A DNA stretch of 64,000 nucleotides, taken from the NCBI GenBank assembly GCA_014874475.1, contig JADBJJ010000032.1, positions 124,001 through 188,000 of the forward strand, given 5' to 3'. Shown here in pieces: positions 28,018 to 36,493 of the stretch. The stretch comes from Chloroflexota bacterium (GTDB lineage Bacteria > Chloroflexota > Anaerolineae > B4-G1 > DUEL01). The translations under genes and the position numbers were made by a program. Position 1 is the first letter of the stretch. Every line of letters starts with the position of its first letter. The notes below the pieces were generated by a model. It saw only the letters and a program-made list of their open reading frames with translations. It made no database searches and was not told the origin of the DNA.

Positions 28018-28686
28018 ATGGGAGCAAGCATCATTCCTCTGGAAGAGATGATCACGCGCTATAAGCAAGTGCGCACCCCAGCCATCGCCGACATCCTGGA
28101 CCAGAAAGGGCTCTTCCATCAAATCTTACCACCCCAAATCCAGGCCATCGCGCCGGGGATGCGCCTGGCCGGACCGGCGTTGACGGTCAAAGGAACCCCC
28201 ACCATCATCCACAAGGATGAGTACCTCCAGATCGCGGTGGAGGCATACGCGGCCCTTCAGCCCGGCCAGGTGGTGGTCTACGACACCTCCGGCGACCCCG
28301 GAACGGCCCACTGGGGGGAGATGATCAGCACGACGACAAAGGCCAAGGGCTGCGGCGGGGTGGTCATTGACGGCGGCGTACGGGATGTGGAGGCGATTTT
28401 GGAACTGGAGTTCCCTGTCTTCGCCCGATATAAGACCCCCGCCGACATCCGCGGTCGCTGGCGCTATGTGGAAATCAACATCCCCATTCGCATCGGCGAC
28501 GTCACCATCCACCCCGGCAATTGGGTCATCGGCGACGCCAACGGCGTGGTCGTCGTCCCGCAAGACATAGCCGTGGAGGTCCTCCTGGAGGCCGAGAAGG
28601 TGATGGAGGTGGAACGGAAGATTTGGGAGGAACTGCGCGCCGGCGAAAATCCGCTCAACGTCTTCCTCAAGTATGGCCGCTTCTGA
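28018..28686 (+). CDS. RraA family protein (putative oxo-acid aldolase/decarboxylase)
   Basis: 222 residues; AAGGAGG six bases before the ATG. RraA-fold features: RTPAIADILDQKG near the N-terminus, PGMRLAGPALTVKG, the Mg and substrate-binding WGEMISTTTKAKGCGGVVI and DGGVRDVEAI, and GDVTIHPGNWVIGDANGVVV. Family members are HMG/CHA-type pyruvate aldolases or oxaloacetate decarboxylases, and others inhibit RNase E. Among enzymes for sugar-acid breakdown an aldolase or decarboxylase role is more likely. Confidence 0.88.
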   Translation: MGASIIPLEEMITRYKQVRTPAIADILDQKGLFHQILPPQIQAIAPGMRLAGPALTVKGTPTIIHKDEYLQIAVEAYAALQPGQVVVYDTSGDPGTAHWGEMISTTTKAKGCGGVVIDGGVRDVEAILELEFPVFARYKTPADIRGRWRYVEINIPIRIGDVTIHPGNWVIGDANGVVVVPQDIAVEVLLEAEKVMEVERKIWEELRAGENPLNVFLKYGRF

Positions 28687-28697
28687 GAGGGGGGACG

Positions 28698-29906
28698 ATG
28701 AAAATTACCGATCTGATTGTCACCCCCGTCGCCATTCCCTTGGAGGTCCCCCTGGCCCATGCCTGGGGCGTCCACCCCGGCTTCGGGCGGGTCATTATCC
28801 AGGTCGTCACCGACGAGGGGCTAGTGGGGTTGGGCGAGACGACGCTCACCCCCAGCGGCCGCCAGATGGAGGAGGTCATCCGCTCCTGCAAACCGCTCAT
28901 CGTCGGCGAGGACCCCTTCAACCTGGAGCCGCTCCGCTGGAAGGTCTCCAACCCCTTCTACGTTCGGATGTTCGGCCCCAATCTGACCAACGCCTACGCC
29001 GCCATTGAGTTCGCCTGTCTGGACATTCAGGGGCAGGCCATCGGGCGGCCGGTCTGCGACCTGCTCGGCGGGCAGATGCGGCATCGGGTCCCGGTCTCCG
29101 CCTACATTTTCTACGAGACCCCCGATGGCGCGCGAAATCTCCCCCCGTGGGAAGAGGCCGACACCCGCATCGTGGAGAAGTGCGCCGAACTGGTGGAGGG
29201 AAAAGGCTGTCGGGCGATTAAGTTCAAGGGCGGCGTCTACCCTCCCCATCTGGAAGCACAGACTGTCCGCCACCTTCGGGAGCGCTTCCCTGACGTCCCC
29301 GTCCGGCTGGACCCCAACAGTTCCTGGGCGCTGACGACGGCGGTGCGCATCGCTCGCGAACTGGTCGACTGCGGCCTGGAGTACCTGGAGGACCCAGTGT
29401 GGGGGCTTTCGGGGATGGCCAAACTGAAGCGGATGGCCCCGTGGATGCCGCTGGCCTCCAATATGGCCTGCTTCGGCTACGAAGACATCGCTCCGGCGAC
29501 GTTGCTGGACGCGGTAGACGTGGTCCTGGCCGACCCCCACTGGTACGGCGGACTGCATGCCACAAAGGCGCTGGCCCGGCTCTGTGAGACTTTCGGGCTG
29601 GATATGGGGATGCATTCGGGGACCGAGTTCGGCGTCTCCCTGGCCGCGGTGCTCCACCTGGCTGCTGCCCTTCCCACCATCCACCACGCCCCCGACGTCC
29701 ACTACCACTATCTGAAGGATGACATCATCCAGGGTGGGCCGCTTCCCTACGAGGACGGCGCCATCCGCGTTCCGGAGGGGCCAGGGCTGGGTGTGAAACT
29801 GGACCTGGACAAACTGGCCCAGTACAACCAGGTGTACGAATGGTACATCACCTCGGTGGCCCCACAGCCCCGACATGAGCCCCTCTACCTCAAGGCGAGG
29901 TGGTGA
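28698..29906 (+). CDS. Glucarate-dehydratase-like enolase superfamily enzyme
   Basis: 402 residues; ATG preceded by GAGGGGGG. Mandelate-racemase/muconate-lactonising N-domain (MKITDLIVTPVAIPLEVPL) and TIM-barrel. Catalytic region: the KxK-type AIKFKGG, metal ligands in RLDPNSSWAL and EYLEDPVWG, and MGMHSGTEFGVSLAAVLHL at the histidine position of glucarate/galactarate dehydratases. It should dehydrate an aldarate or aldonate to a keto-deoxy acid, feeding the kinase and aldolase encoded at 33.3-35 kb. Start follows the RraA gene by 11 bases. Confidence 0.88.
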   Translation: MKITDLIVTPVAIPLEVPLAHAWGVHPGFGRVIIQVVTDEGLVGLGETTLTPSGRQMEEVIRSCKPLIVGEDPFNLEPLRWKVSNPFYVRMFGPNLTNAYAAIEFACLDIQGQAIGRPVCDLLGGQMRHRVPVSAYIFYETPDGARNLPPWEEADTRIVEKCAELVEGKGCRAIKFKGGVYPPHLEAQTVRHLRERFPDVPVRLDPNSSWALTTAVRIARELVDCGLEYLEDPVWGLSGMAKLKRMAPWMPLASNMACFGYEDIAPATLLDAVDVVLADPHWYGGLHATKALARLCETFGLDMGMHSGTEFGVSLAAVLHLAAALPTIHHAPDVHYHYLKDDIIQGGPLPYEDGAIRVPEGPGLGVKLDLDKLAQYNQVYEWYITSVAPQPRHEPLYLKARW

Positions 29907-30089
29907 TGCGCCGACCAAAGATGCCCGCCGGAGGCGCTCGTCCGACGGTCGGGGTTCGCCGACCGATTTCTGCGTCAGCGCAGGTTGACGGGTGGCGCCG
30001 CGGTCGCCAGCAAAAGGCCGATCGTCAATCCGCGCGGCTATTGTCGGATTGGCTTGTCGGCCTGCAGGGATCGTAACGAGGAGCGAACG

Positions 30090-31442
30090 ATGGACGGTGA
30101 CCCTGGAGAAGCAGGCGTGGTACAGGAAGCGCCGCGAGGCTGGAGACGGTTAGTTGCGTTGGGGCCGGGCATTATCTGGGCGGCCAGCGCTGTGGGCGTG
30201 TCCGAACTGGTCTTCGCCACGCGCGCGGGTACGCTGTACGGTATGGCCCTCCTGTGGGCTCCGTTGCTCTCGCTGTTCATCAAGTACTTCATGACGGAGA
30301 TCGTGGGTGCCTATACCATAGCCACTGGTGAAAACGTGGTCACGGCCTTCTCACGGGTGGAGGTCAAGGCAGGAAAACTGAGGCTCCTGCCTCGCGGCTG
30401 GATACTCTGGCTGTTGTGGGTATTGTTTGTCTTCAGCATTGCAGGCATGGCTGGCTGCGCGCTGGCAGTGGGGTCTGCACTCTACGCGCTCGTTCCTGCC
30501 CTCCCGTTCGCCATCTGGTCGCTGCTGGCCCTGGCACTCGTTGGCATCATCCTCTTCTGGGGGAGCTATGACGCGCTGACCAAGATTTCACGCGTGCTGG
30601 TGGCGGTTATGGTCTTCTTCGTTTTCTATGCGATCGCGCAGGCCCCGCCGCCGGTCGGAGATGTCCTGGGCGGGTTGGTCCCCAGAGTGCCAGCAGGCTC
30701 ACCACCCGAGCTCATCCCCCTGCTGGGCTGGGTGGGCGCCGGTGCCGTGGGTACGGTGTGGTTCTCCATGTGGGCGCAGGCCAGCAATCGCGGTATGGCA
30801 GGCAAGAAAGGAGAACTCGCTGCCGCTGATGTGCCGCGCATCAGAAACTGGATTCGGCTCAACCGCATAGACCTGATTATCAGCACAGTGATCACGGCCA
30901 TCCTGACCACCGGTTTCCTCATCGCAGGCGCTGTGATACTCAGGCCGCTGGGTACCGTGCCGGAGGGCGATGCTCTGGGTATCGTGCTCTCACACATCGC
31001 CGGGCAGCACTGGGGCAGAGCGGGCGAGGCGGTTTTTTTGCTGGGAATACTGGGCACGCTCTTCAGCACGCTGCTGGCCAACATAGACGGCATCTGCCGT
31101 GTGGCTGCCAGCGCAGTCGGCTTCTACCAGGGCAAGAAGGAGCCGCCGAAGACATGGTACAACATCTTCCTGCTCATCTATCTACTGACTTCGGCTCTCC
31201 TGGCCTTCGTCGTCCGCGCGCCGGTCTTTATGCTGCAGATTACGGCCGCGGTGGATACGATGCTCATCCCCATCATCGCGGTGATGGCCATCCACATTTG
31301 CCGCAAACACCTACCGATTGATTTCCGTCCCGGCCGCTTCACCCTCGTCATGACGTATGTGTGCGCGGCATTCTTCACCTTCTTCATCATCCTGTTGGTG
31401 GTTGCCATAGCCAGCGGTGTGAAGTTCGCCTCGGCGGGGTGA
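30090..31442 (+). CDS. Nramp-fold transporter lacking the classic metal-site motifs
   Basis: 450 residues from the ATG after GAGGAG. About 11 TM helices in an Nramp/LeuT-like order. Helix 1 reads GPGIIWAASAVGVSELVF instead of the canonical DPGN metal motif, and helix 6 has VWFSMWAQASNRGMAGK instead of the MPH motif. It belongs to a divergent Nramp branch whose substrate need not be a divalent metal. The gene lies inside a sugar-acid cassette, so an organic substrate is possible (inference). The upstream 183 bases hold no recognisable gene. Confidence 0.78.
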   Translation: MDGDPGEAGVVQEAPRGWRRLVALGPGIIWAASAVGVSELVFATRAGTLYGMALLWAPLLSLFIKYFMTEIVGAYTIATGENVVTAFSRVEVKAGKLRLLPRGWILWLLWVLFVFSIAGMAGCALAVGSALYALVPALPFAIWSLLALALVGIILFWGSYDALTKISRVLVAVMVFFVFYAIAQAPPPVGDVLGGLVPRVPAGSPPELIPLLGWVGAGAVGTVWFSMWAQASNRGMAGKKGELAAADVPRIRNWIRLNRIDLIISTVITAILTTGFLIAGAVILRPLGTVPEGDALGIVLSHIAGQHWGRAGEAVFLLGILGTLFSTLLANIDGICRVAASAVGFYQGKKEPPKTWYNIFLLIYLLTSALLAFVVRAPVFMLQITAAVDTMLIPIIAVMAIHICRKHLPIDFRPGRFTLVMTYVCAAFFTFFIILLVVAIASGVKFASAG

Positions 31443-31499
31443 TAACACGAATACCCCGTCGTCACCCTGCGCTGCGTAGGTTCCGATAAGGAGGTGAGG

Positions 31500-32471
31500 A
31501 TGACATTCCATCTGGTGACTGGTGCCGCCGGTTTTCTGGGTCAATACCTGGTGCGCGGCCTGCGGGCTCGGGGTGACCGCGTGCGCGCGCTGGACCTGCA
31601 CCGCCCAGACGAGACCGACCCCCGGGTTGAGTGGATTGTGGCCGACATCCGCGATGCCGAGGCCGTACGGCGCGCCTGCGCGGGCGTGGACGTTGTCCAT
31701 CACCTGGCGGCGCTCATCCCCCAGCGCCGGGCGTCGGCCGAGACGATGCAGGCGGTCAACGTGGGCGGGACGAAGAACGTGCTGGAGGGAGCCCGCGCCG
31801 CCGGAGTCCGTCGGATCGTCTTCCTTTCCAGTGTGGAGGTCTTCGGCGTACCAGCCGTCGTCCCCTGCCCGGAGGATGGCCCGCTGGCACCGTTGGGCGA
31901 GTACGGGCGGAACAAAATCGCCGCCGAGGCCCTCTGCCGCGAGGCCGTAGCCCAGGGGCTGGAGGTGGTCATCCTGCGGCCGCCGACCATCGTCGGGCCG
32001 GGGCTGGAGGAGCCGTTCCTGGTGGGGCTGATGGCCGCTATCCGCGACGGGAAGCCGGTGACCCTTCTGGGGGACGGCCGGAACCGCTTCCAGTTCGTCC
32101 ACGCCGAAGACGTGGTCTCCGCCTGCCTTCTGACGGCTGACCACCCTGCGGCCGTTGGGGAGACCTTCAACATCGGCAGCGCCGACGTCCCTCCTATCCG
32201 CGAAATGGTGGAGGCGGTCATCGCGCAGGTTGGTTCTGCCTCCCGGATACAGCCTATCCCGGTGTGGCTGGCGCGGCTGGCCGTGGCGTTGCTCCATCCC
32301 TTCGGTAAAGCCCCCCTGGAGCCGGAGCACCTGGCCATCGCCATCGCCGACTATGTGTTTGATATCGGTAAGGCCCGCCGCATGCTGGGATGGGAGCCCC
32401 GCTGGGGAAACGTGGAAGCCGTCCTGGATACCTACCGGGCCGGTTTTGCCGCGACGGTTTCGCCGACGTAG
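31500..32471 (+). CDS. NAD-dependent epimerase/dehydratase (extended SDR)
   Basis: 323 residues; AAGGAGGTG before the ATG (a GTG two codons earlier is less likely). Rossmann motif LVTGAAGFLGQYLVRGL, ADIRDAEAVRRAC, VHHLAALIPQRR, the catalytic tyrosine of the Y-x3-K motif in LGEYGRNKIAAEALC, and RPPTIVGPGLE. It could oxidise a uronic acid (uronate dehydrogenase-like) or epimerise a sugar nucleotide. Context with dehydratase, kinase and aldolase favours the first. Substrate remains unproven. Confidence 0.85.
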   Translation: MTFHLVTGAAGFLGQYLVRGLRARGDRVRALDLHRPDETDPRVEWIVADIRDAEAVRRACAGVDVVHHLAALIPQRRASAETMQAVNVGGTKNVLEGARAAGVRRIVFLSSVEVFGVPAVVPCPEDGPLAPLGEYGRNKIAAEALCREAVAQGLEVVILRPPTIVGPGLEEPFLVGLMAAIRDGKPVTLLGDGRNRFQFVHAEDVVSACLLTADHPAAVGETFNIGSADVPPIREMVEAVIAQVGSASRIQPIPVWLARLAVALLHPFGKAPLEPEHLAIAIADYVFDIGKARRMLGWEPRWGNVEAVLDTYRAGFAATVSPT

Positions 32472-32519
32472 CGCATACTCCCAAATCACCGTGCGGTTGC
32501 GCCTGAAAATGAGCTTCCT

Positions 32520-33296
32520 ATGAGCAAAACACGTCCTTCAAAAGGCACTGCTCAGACCATCCTGCGGGCACTGGCATTGCTGGAGGCGGTGGCGGAGGGA
32601 ATCTACGACCTGGACGGCCTGAGCGCCCATGTCGGCCTGAGCCGCAGCACCGCTCACCGTCTCCTGACCACCCTGGTCCGCACCGGATACCTGCGCCACG
32701 CGCCGCGGGCCGGCTACAGCCTGGGCCCGAAACTGATAGAACTGGGGTTCCGGGCCCATGCCGGATTGCATCTGCCCTCACTGGCCCGCTCACATCTGGA
32801 GCGGTTATCCGATCTGACCCACGAGACGGTCCACCTGGGCGTCCTTGACGGGACCGAAGTGGTCTACATTGACAAGGTGCCGGGGCATCGCGGGTTGCAG
32901 ATGGCCTCCTACATCGGTGCCCGAGTCCCGGCTCAGTCCACCGCTCTGGGCAAAGCGTTGGTCTCCACCCTGCCGCGGGAAGAGTGGCTGAAATATTTCG
33001 TGTCGGGCCTCAGACGGACTCCGCACACCATCAGTGACCCTGACCGGTTCATGGACGAGATTGCCCGGGTGGCCCGGCAGGGGTACGCTCTGGACCTAGA
33101 GGAGAACGAGACCGGGATTCGCTGCGTCGCCGCGCCGATCCGGGACGCGACCGGGAGGGGCGTGGCGGCTGTGAGTATCTCCAGCGCCGTCATCTACCTG
33201 AGCGAGGAGCGGATGGAGGAACTGGCCCCGCTGGTTCGGGAGACGGCCCGGCAAATCTCCCAGCAACTGGGATGGACAGGAGATGAAACAACCTGA
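32520..33296 (+). CDS. IclR family transcriptional regulator
   Basis: 258 residues. N-terminal winged HTH: ILRALALLEAVAEGIYDLDG, LSAHVGLSRSTAHRLLTTL. C-terminal ligand-binding domain: THETVHLGVLDGTEVVYIDK, SYIGARVPAQSTALGKAL, YALDLEENETGIRCVAAPI and AVSISSAVIYLSEE. IclR proteins of this sort (KdgR-like) usually repress sugar-acid genes and are released by a pathway intermediate such as keto-deoxygluconate. The overlapping PfkB kinase gene downstream (14 bases) suggests it controls this cassette. Confidence 0.9.
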   Translation: MSKTRPSKGTAQTILRALALLEAVAEGIYDLDGLSAHVGLSRSTAHRLLTTLVRTGYLRHAPRAGYSLGPKLIELGFRAHAGLHLPSLARSHLERLSDLTHETVHLGVLDGTEVVYIDKVPGHRGLQMASYIGARVPAQSTALGKALVSTLPREEWLKYFVSGLRRTPHTISDPDRFMDEIARVARQGYALDLEENETGIRCVAAPIRDATGRGVAAVSISSAVIYLSEERMEELAPLVRETARQISQQLGWTGDETT

Positions 33297-34311
33297 CCGC
33301 TCATGCAACGGTAAGGTAGTGACCTTCGGCGAGGTGATGATGCGGCTCTCCCCGCCGGGCCGTCTGCGCCTCTCGCAGGCCAGTGCGCTGGAGGTGACCT
33401 ACGGGGGGAGCGAGGCCAACGTCGCCGTGGCACTGGCCCTGTGGGGGGTGCCGGTGGAGCATGTCACCGCCCTGCCCGAAAACGACCTCGGCCGGGGCTG
33501 TGCCCGTTTCCTGCGGCAGTTCGGGGTCGGGCTGGACCACGTGGTCTGGGGCGGCGAGCGGCTGGGCCTCTACTTCTACGAGCGCGGCGCCGCCCAACGC
33601 CCGGACACCGTCCTCTACGACCGAAGTCGCTCTGCTTTCGCCGCGCTGGATCCGGGGATGATTCCCTGGCAGGAGGTCTTTGCAGGCACCGACTGGTTTC
33701 ACTGGAGCGGCATCTCCCCGGCCGTCTCCGCCTCCGCCGCTATGGCCTGCCTGGAGGCGGCACAGACGGCCCGCACGATGGAGATGACCGTCTCCTGCGA
33801 CCTGAACTACCGGGAGGCGCTATGGGAATGGGGCCGTTCTCCCGAGGAGGTCATGGCTCAACTGATCCCGTTCTGCGACGTGCTCATCGGCAACGTCGGG
33901 AGTCTGGCCGCCATGTTCGGGTTGCAGGTGGCAGACGACGAGGAGGGATACCGGACGGCGAGCCGGGAACTGGTCCGTCGCTTCCCATCCCTCCGCCTTA
34001 TCGCCATCACCCGGCGGGTCGTCCGCTCCGCCCGGCACCACTTCTGGTCGGCGGCGCTCTGGGAGGGGGATGCCCTCTACACCGGCCCCGTCTGCGAGAT
34101 TCTGCCGGTCGTGGACCGGATGGGAGCAGGGGATGCCTTCACCGCCGGGCTGATCTACGGCCTGCGGGCCTTCGGGACAGACCGGCAGCGGGCGCTGGAC
34201 TTCGCCGTTGCCGCCTCAAGCCTCAAGTATTCGGTCTGGGGCGACTGCAACCTCTGCTCCATCGCGGAGGTGGAGTGGGCGATGCGGCATCTCCAGGCGG
34301 GAGGGGGATAA
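33283..34311 (+). CDS. kdgK: PfkB family sugar kinase (2-keto-3-deoxygluconate kinase-like)
   Basis: 342 residues. FGEVMMRLSPPGRLRLSQA at the N-terminus and YGGSEANVAVALALWG are typical of KDG kinases. The C-terminal ATP site and catalytic base lie in VDRMGAGDAFTAGLIYGL. It phosphorylates 2-keto-3-deoxygluconate to KDPG with ATP. The stop overlaps the aldolase start (TAATG), so the two are made together. Specificity is inferred from family and neighbours. Confidence 0.88.
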   Translation: MKQPDRSCNGKVVTFGEVMMRLSPPGRLRLSQASALEVTYGGSEANVAVALALWGVPVEHVTALPENDLGRGCARFLRQFGVGLDHVVWGGERLGLYFYERGAAQRPDTVLYDRSRSAFAALDPGMIPWQEVFAGTDWFHWSGISPAVSASAAMACLEAAQTARTMEMTVSCDLNYREALWEWGRSPEEVMAQLIPFCDVLIGNVGSLAAMFGLQVADDEEGYRTASRELVRRFPSLRLIAITRRVVRSARHHFWSAALWEGDALYTGPVCEILPVVDRMGAGDAFTAGLIYGLRAFGTDRQRALDFAVAASSLKYSVWGDCNLCSIAEVEWAMRHLQAGGG

Positions 34312-34988
34312 TGGGACGCTTTCGCAGACTGGAGGTTTTGGAGACGGTTCTTCGGATCGGCCTGGTGCCGCTCTTCTACCATCCGGATGCGGAGACGGCG
34401 CGGGAGATCGTGCGGGCCTGCGCGGAAGGTGGCGCGCAAGTGGTGGAGTTCACCCACCGCGGCGACTTTGCCCCCGATGTTTTCCGACACCTCTCCCAGT
34501 GGCTTGCGCAGGAGGACATCGGTGTAGTGCTGGGAGTGGGCTCGGTGCTGGATGCGCCGACAGCCGCCCTCTATCTCTCCCTGGGCGCCGACTTCGTGGT
34601 GAGTCCGGCCCTTGCGCCGGAGGTCGCCCGGCTGTGTAACCGCCGCCAGGTCGCTTATCTCCCCGGTTGCGGGACCCTGGGGGAGATTCTTCGCGCCTGC
34701 GAGTTGGGCGCGGAGATTATCAAACTATTCCCCGCTCAAGTGCTGGGGCCAGCCTTTCTGCGCGCCGTGCGCGGCCCCTGCCCCTGGGTCCAGTTGATGC
34801 CCACCGGCGGGGTTCGGGTCGACGAATCTGAAATCCGGGCCTGGTTTGAGGCTGGAGCGGCCTGCATCGGGCTCAGTTCCGAACTGATTCGCAGGGAGTG
34901 GGTAGAGGCCTGTGATTGGGTCTCCATTGCCGGGGCAGTGCGGCGGGTTCTGGCGTGGATTGAGGCCGTCAGAAGCGCCGGGGGCTGA
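34311..34988 (+). CDS. eda: KDPG/KHG-type aldolase
   Basis: 225 residues. Class I aldolase of the KDPG family: EGGAQVVEFTHRGDFAPDVF (catalytic Glu region), LGVGSVLDAPTAALYLSLGA, FVVSPALAPEVARLC, the Schiff-base lysine in GAEIIKLFPAQVLGP, and LMPTGGVRVD. It splits keto-deoxy-phosphogluconate to pyruvate and glyceraldehyde-3-phosphate. Translationally coupled to the kinase. The 263 bases that follow contain no gene I can recognise. Confidence 0.9.
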   Translation: MGRFRRLEVLETVLRIGLVPLFYHPDAETAREIVRACAEGGAQVVEFTHRGDFAPDVFRHLSQWLAQEDIGVVLGVGSVLDAPTAALYLSLGADFVVSPALAPEVARLCNRRQVAYLPGCGTLGEILRACELGAEIIKLFPAQVLGPAFLRAVRGPCPWVQLMPTGGVRVDESEIRAWFEAGAACIGLSSELIRREWVEACDWVSIAGAVRRVLAWIEAVRSAGG

Positions 34989-35251
34989 GTCGCTGTGCGG
35001 CCAGGGGCGCACAACCCGCGGCTATTGTCATTTCAAACACTGGGTTTGCCCTTTGCACCGACCTGGAAGAATCGGTGCTGGCGAGGTTACCTCGCGGGAA
35101 CAAGCATTCCCAGCGCCGGTTGGGGTGCAACACGCTGCGCTCTTACCGGTGGCGCGGTCAGCAGCCCGAGCCATAGGGCAGTGGAAGGCAAATTTAACAT
35201 TGTAGAGATAGTTACTAATCCGTGGCTAATCCTGAAAGAGGAGAACCCCCA

Positions 35252-36493
35252 ATGACCGAACCACAGGCAGAAAGCAAACTTCCCCTCTCCACGATGTTGC
35301 TATACAGTGTAGCCAGCATGGGAACGGGTTTCTTCTACGCGTTCGGTAACTTCACCCTGCCTCTCTTCCTGCGGGGCTACACTGCCAACGACGCGCTGAT
35401 CGGCGTCCTGGCCAACACTCGTTCTTTCGCCGGCGCGATCATCCAGCCTCTGGTCGGGATGTGGAGCGACCGCACCTGGACGCCGCTGGGGAGGCGACGG
35501 CCCTTCTTCGCCGTCGCTATGCCCCTGACGGCTCTCCTCATCCTCTTCTGCGCGCTGCATCCCCCCTTCCTGCCGCTCATCGGCGCGGTGTTGCTCCTCA
35601 CGATGCTCTTCAACGTTGGAGTTGATCCTTACATAGCGCTTCTGGCCGACATCACCCCCGCTCATCAGCGGAGCACCCTCAACAGCCTGGCCACGCTTCT
35701 GGGGGCAGTGGGCCAACTCACCTTCGCCCTGACCAGTGGTCTGGTCCTGTGGAACCTCAACCCGGCCTACAGTTTCCTCTTCGTGGCCGTGGGCCTGGTG
35801 GTCACCTTCGGTGTGACCACCATCGGCGTGCGGGAGAAACAGAAAACGGTGGAGGAGCGAAAGCCGCTGCGTTTCCGGGAGCATCTGAGTACCCTTCTCC
35901 GCTACCGGGAGGCGCTGAAGTTCTACATCGTTCAGTTCTTCCTGTGGTTCGGCATCAACGCCGCCACGCCTTTCCTCACCCTCTTTGCCAGCCGGGAGGT
36001 GGCCGGGGTGGACGAAGGGATGGCCCAGATGCTGGCCGGGCTTCTCCTGGCCATGACCGCCCTGTGTGCTGTCCCGGTGGGGTTGCTGGGCGACCGCTAC
36101 AACCGCAAGCGCCTCCTGAGCTTCGGCCTGGGTCTATTCGGCATCAGCGCGCTGGGGGCCGCTCTCTTCGCCCGCAGTCTCCCCGACTTCATCATTGCCC
36201 TGCTCTTCATCGGCATCAGCAACGCAGCCCACACGGTGCTCTCCTACCCGCTGCTCACTGAACTGGTACCCCTGACCCGAATCGGGGAGTTCTGGGGGTT
36301 CAACACTCTCTTCGCTTCGGTCGCTGCGCTGTTCTCCGCCGCCCTGGCCGGGTGGCTAGCCGACCTCTTCGGCACCTACCGCGCCGTCTTCGTGCTAACT
36401 GGGGCCTGTATGCTGGTCGCACTGGTCATCCTCCAGTTCGTCTACCCTCGGCGGGCCCGGGAGCAGGTGGAGGGAGCACATGAACATGTTTGA
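35252..36493 (+). CDS. MFS sugar transporter (GPH/sucrose-transporter-like)
   Basis: 413 residues from the ATG with GAGGAG upstream. Twelve TM helices. The loop between helices 2 and 3, GMWSDRTWTPLGRRRPFFA, is the motif A variant of GPH-type and SUC-type sugar:cation symporters. The second-half counterpart is GLLGDRYNRKRLLSFGLG. Likely takes up the glycoside or sugar acid degraded by the cassette. The GH38-like gene starts 14 bases before its stop, so uptake and cleavage are coupled. Confidence 0.87.
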   Translation: MTEPQAESKLPLSTMLLYSVASMGTGFFYAFGNFTLPLFLRGYTANDALIGVLANTRSFAGAIIQPLVGMWSDRTWTPLGRRRPFFAVAMPLTALLILFCALHPPFLPLIGAVLLLTMLFNVGVDPYIALLADITPAHQRSTLNSLATLLGAVGQLTFALTSGLVLWNLNPAYSFLFVAVGLVVTFGVTTIGVREKQKTVEERKPLRFREHLSTLLRYREALKFYIVQFFLWFGINAATPFLTLFASREVAGVDEGMAQMLAGLLLAMTALCAVPVGLLGDRYNRKRLLSFGLGLFGISALGAALFARSLPDFIIALLFIGISNAAHTVLSYPLLTELVPLTRIGEFWGFNTLFASVAALFSAALAGWLADLFGTYRAVFVLTGACMLVALVILQFVYPRRAREQVEGAHEHV

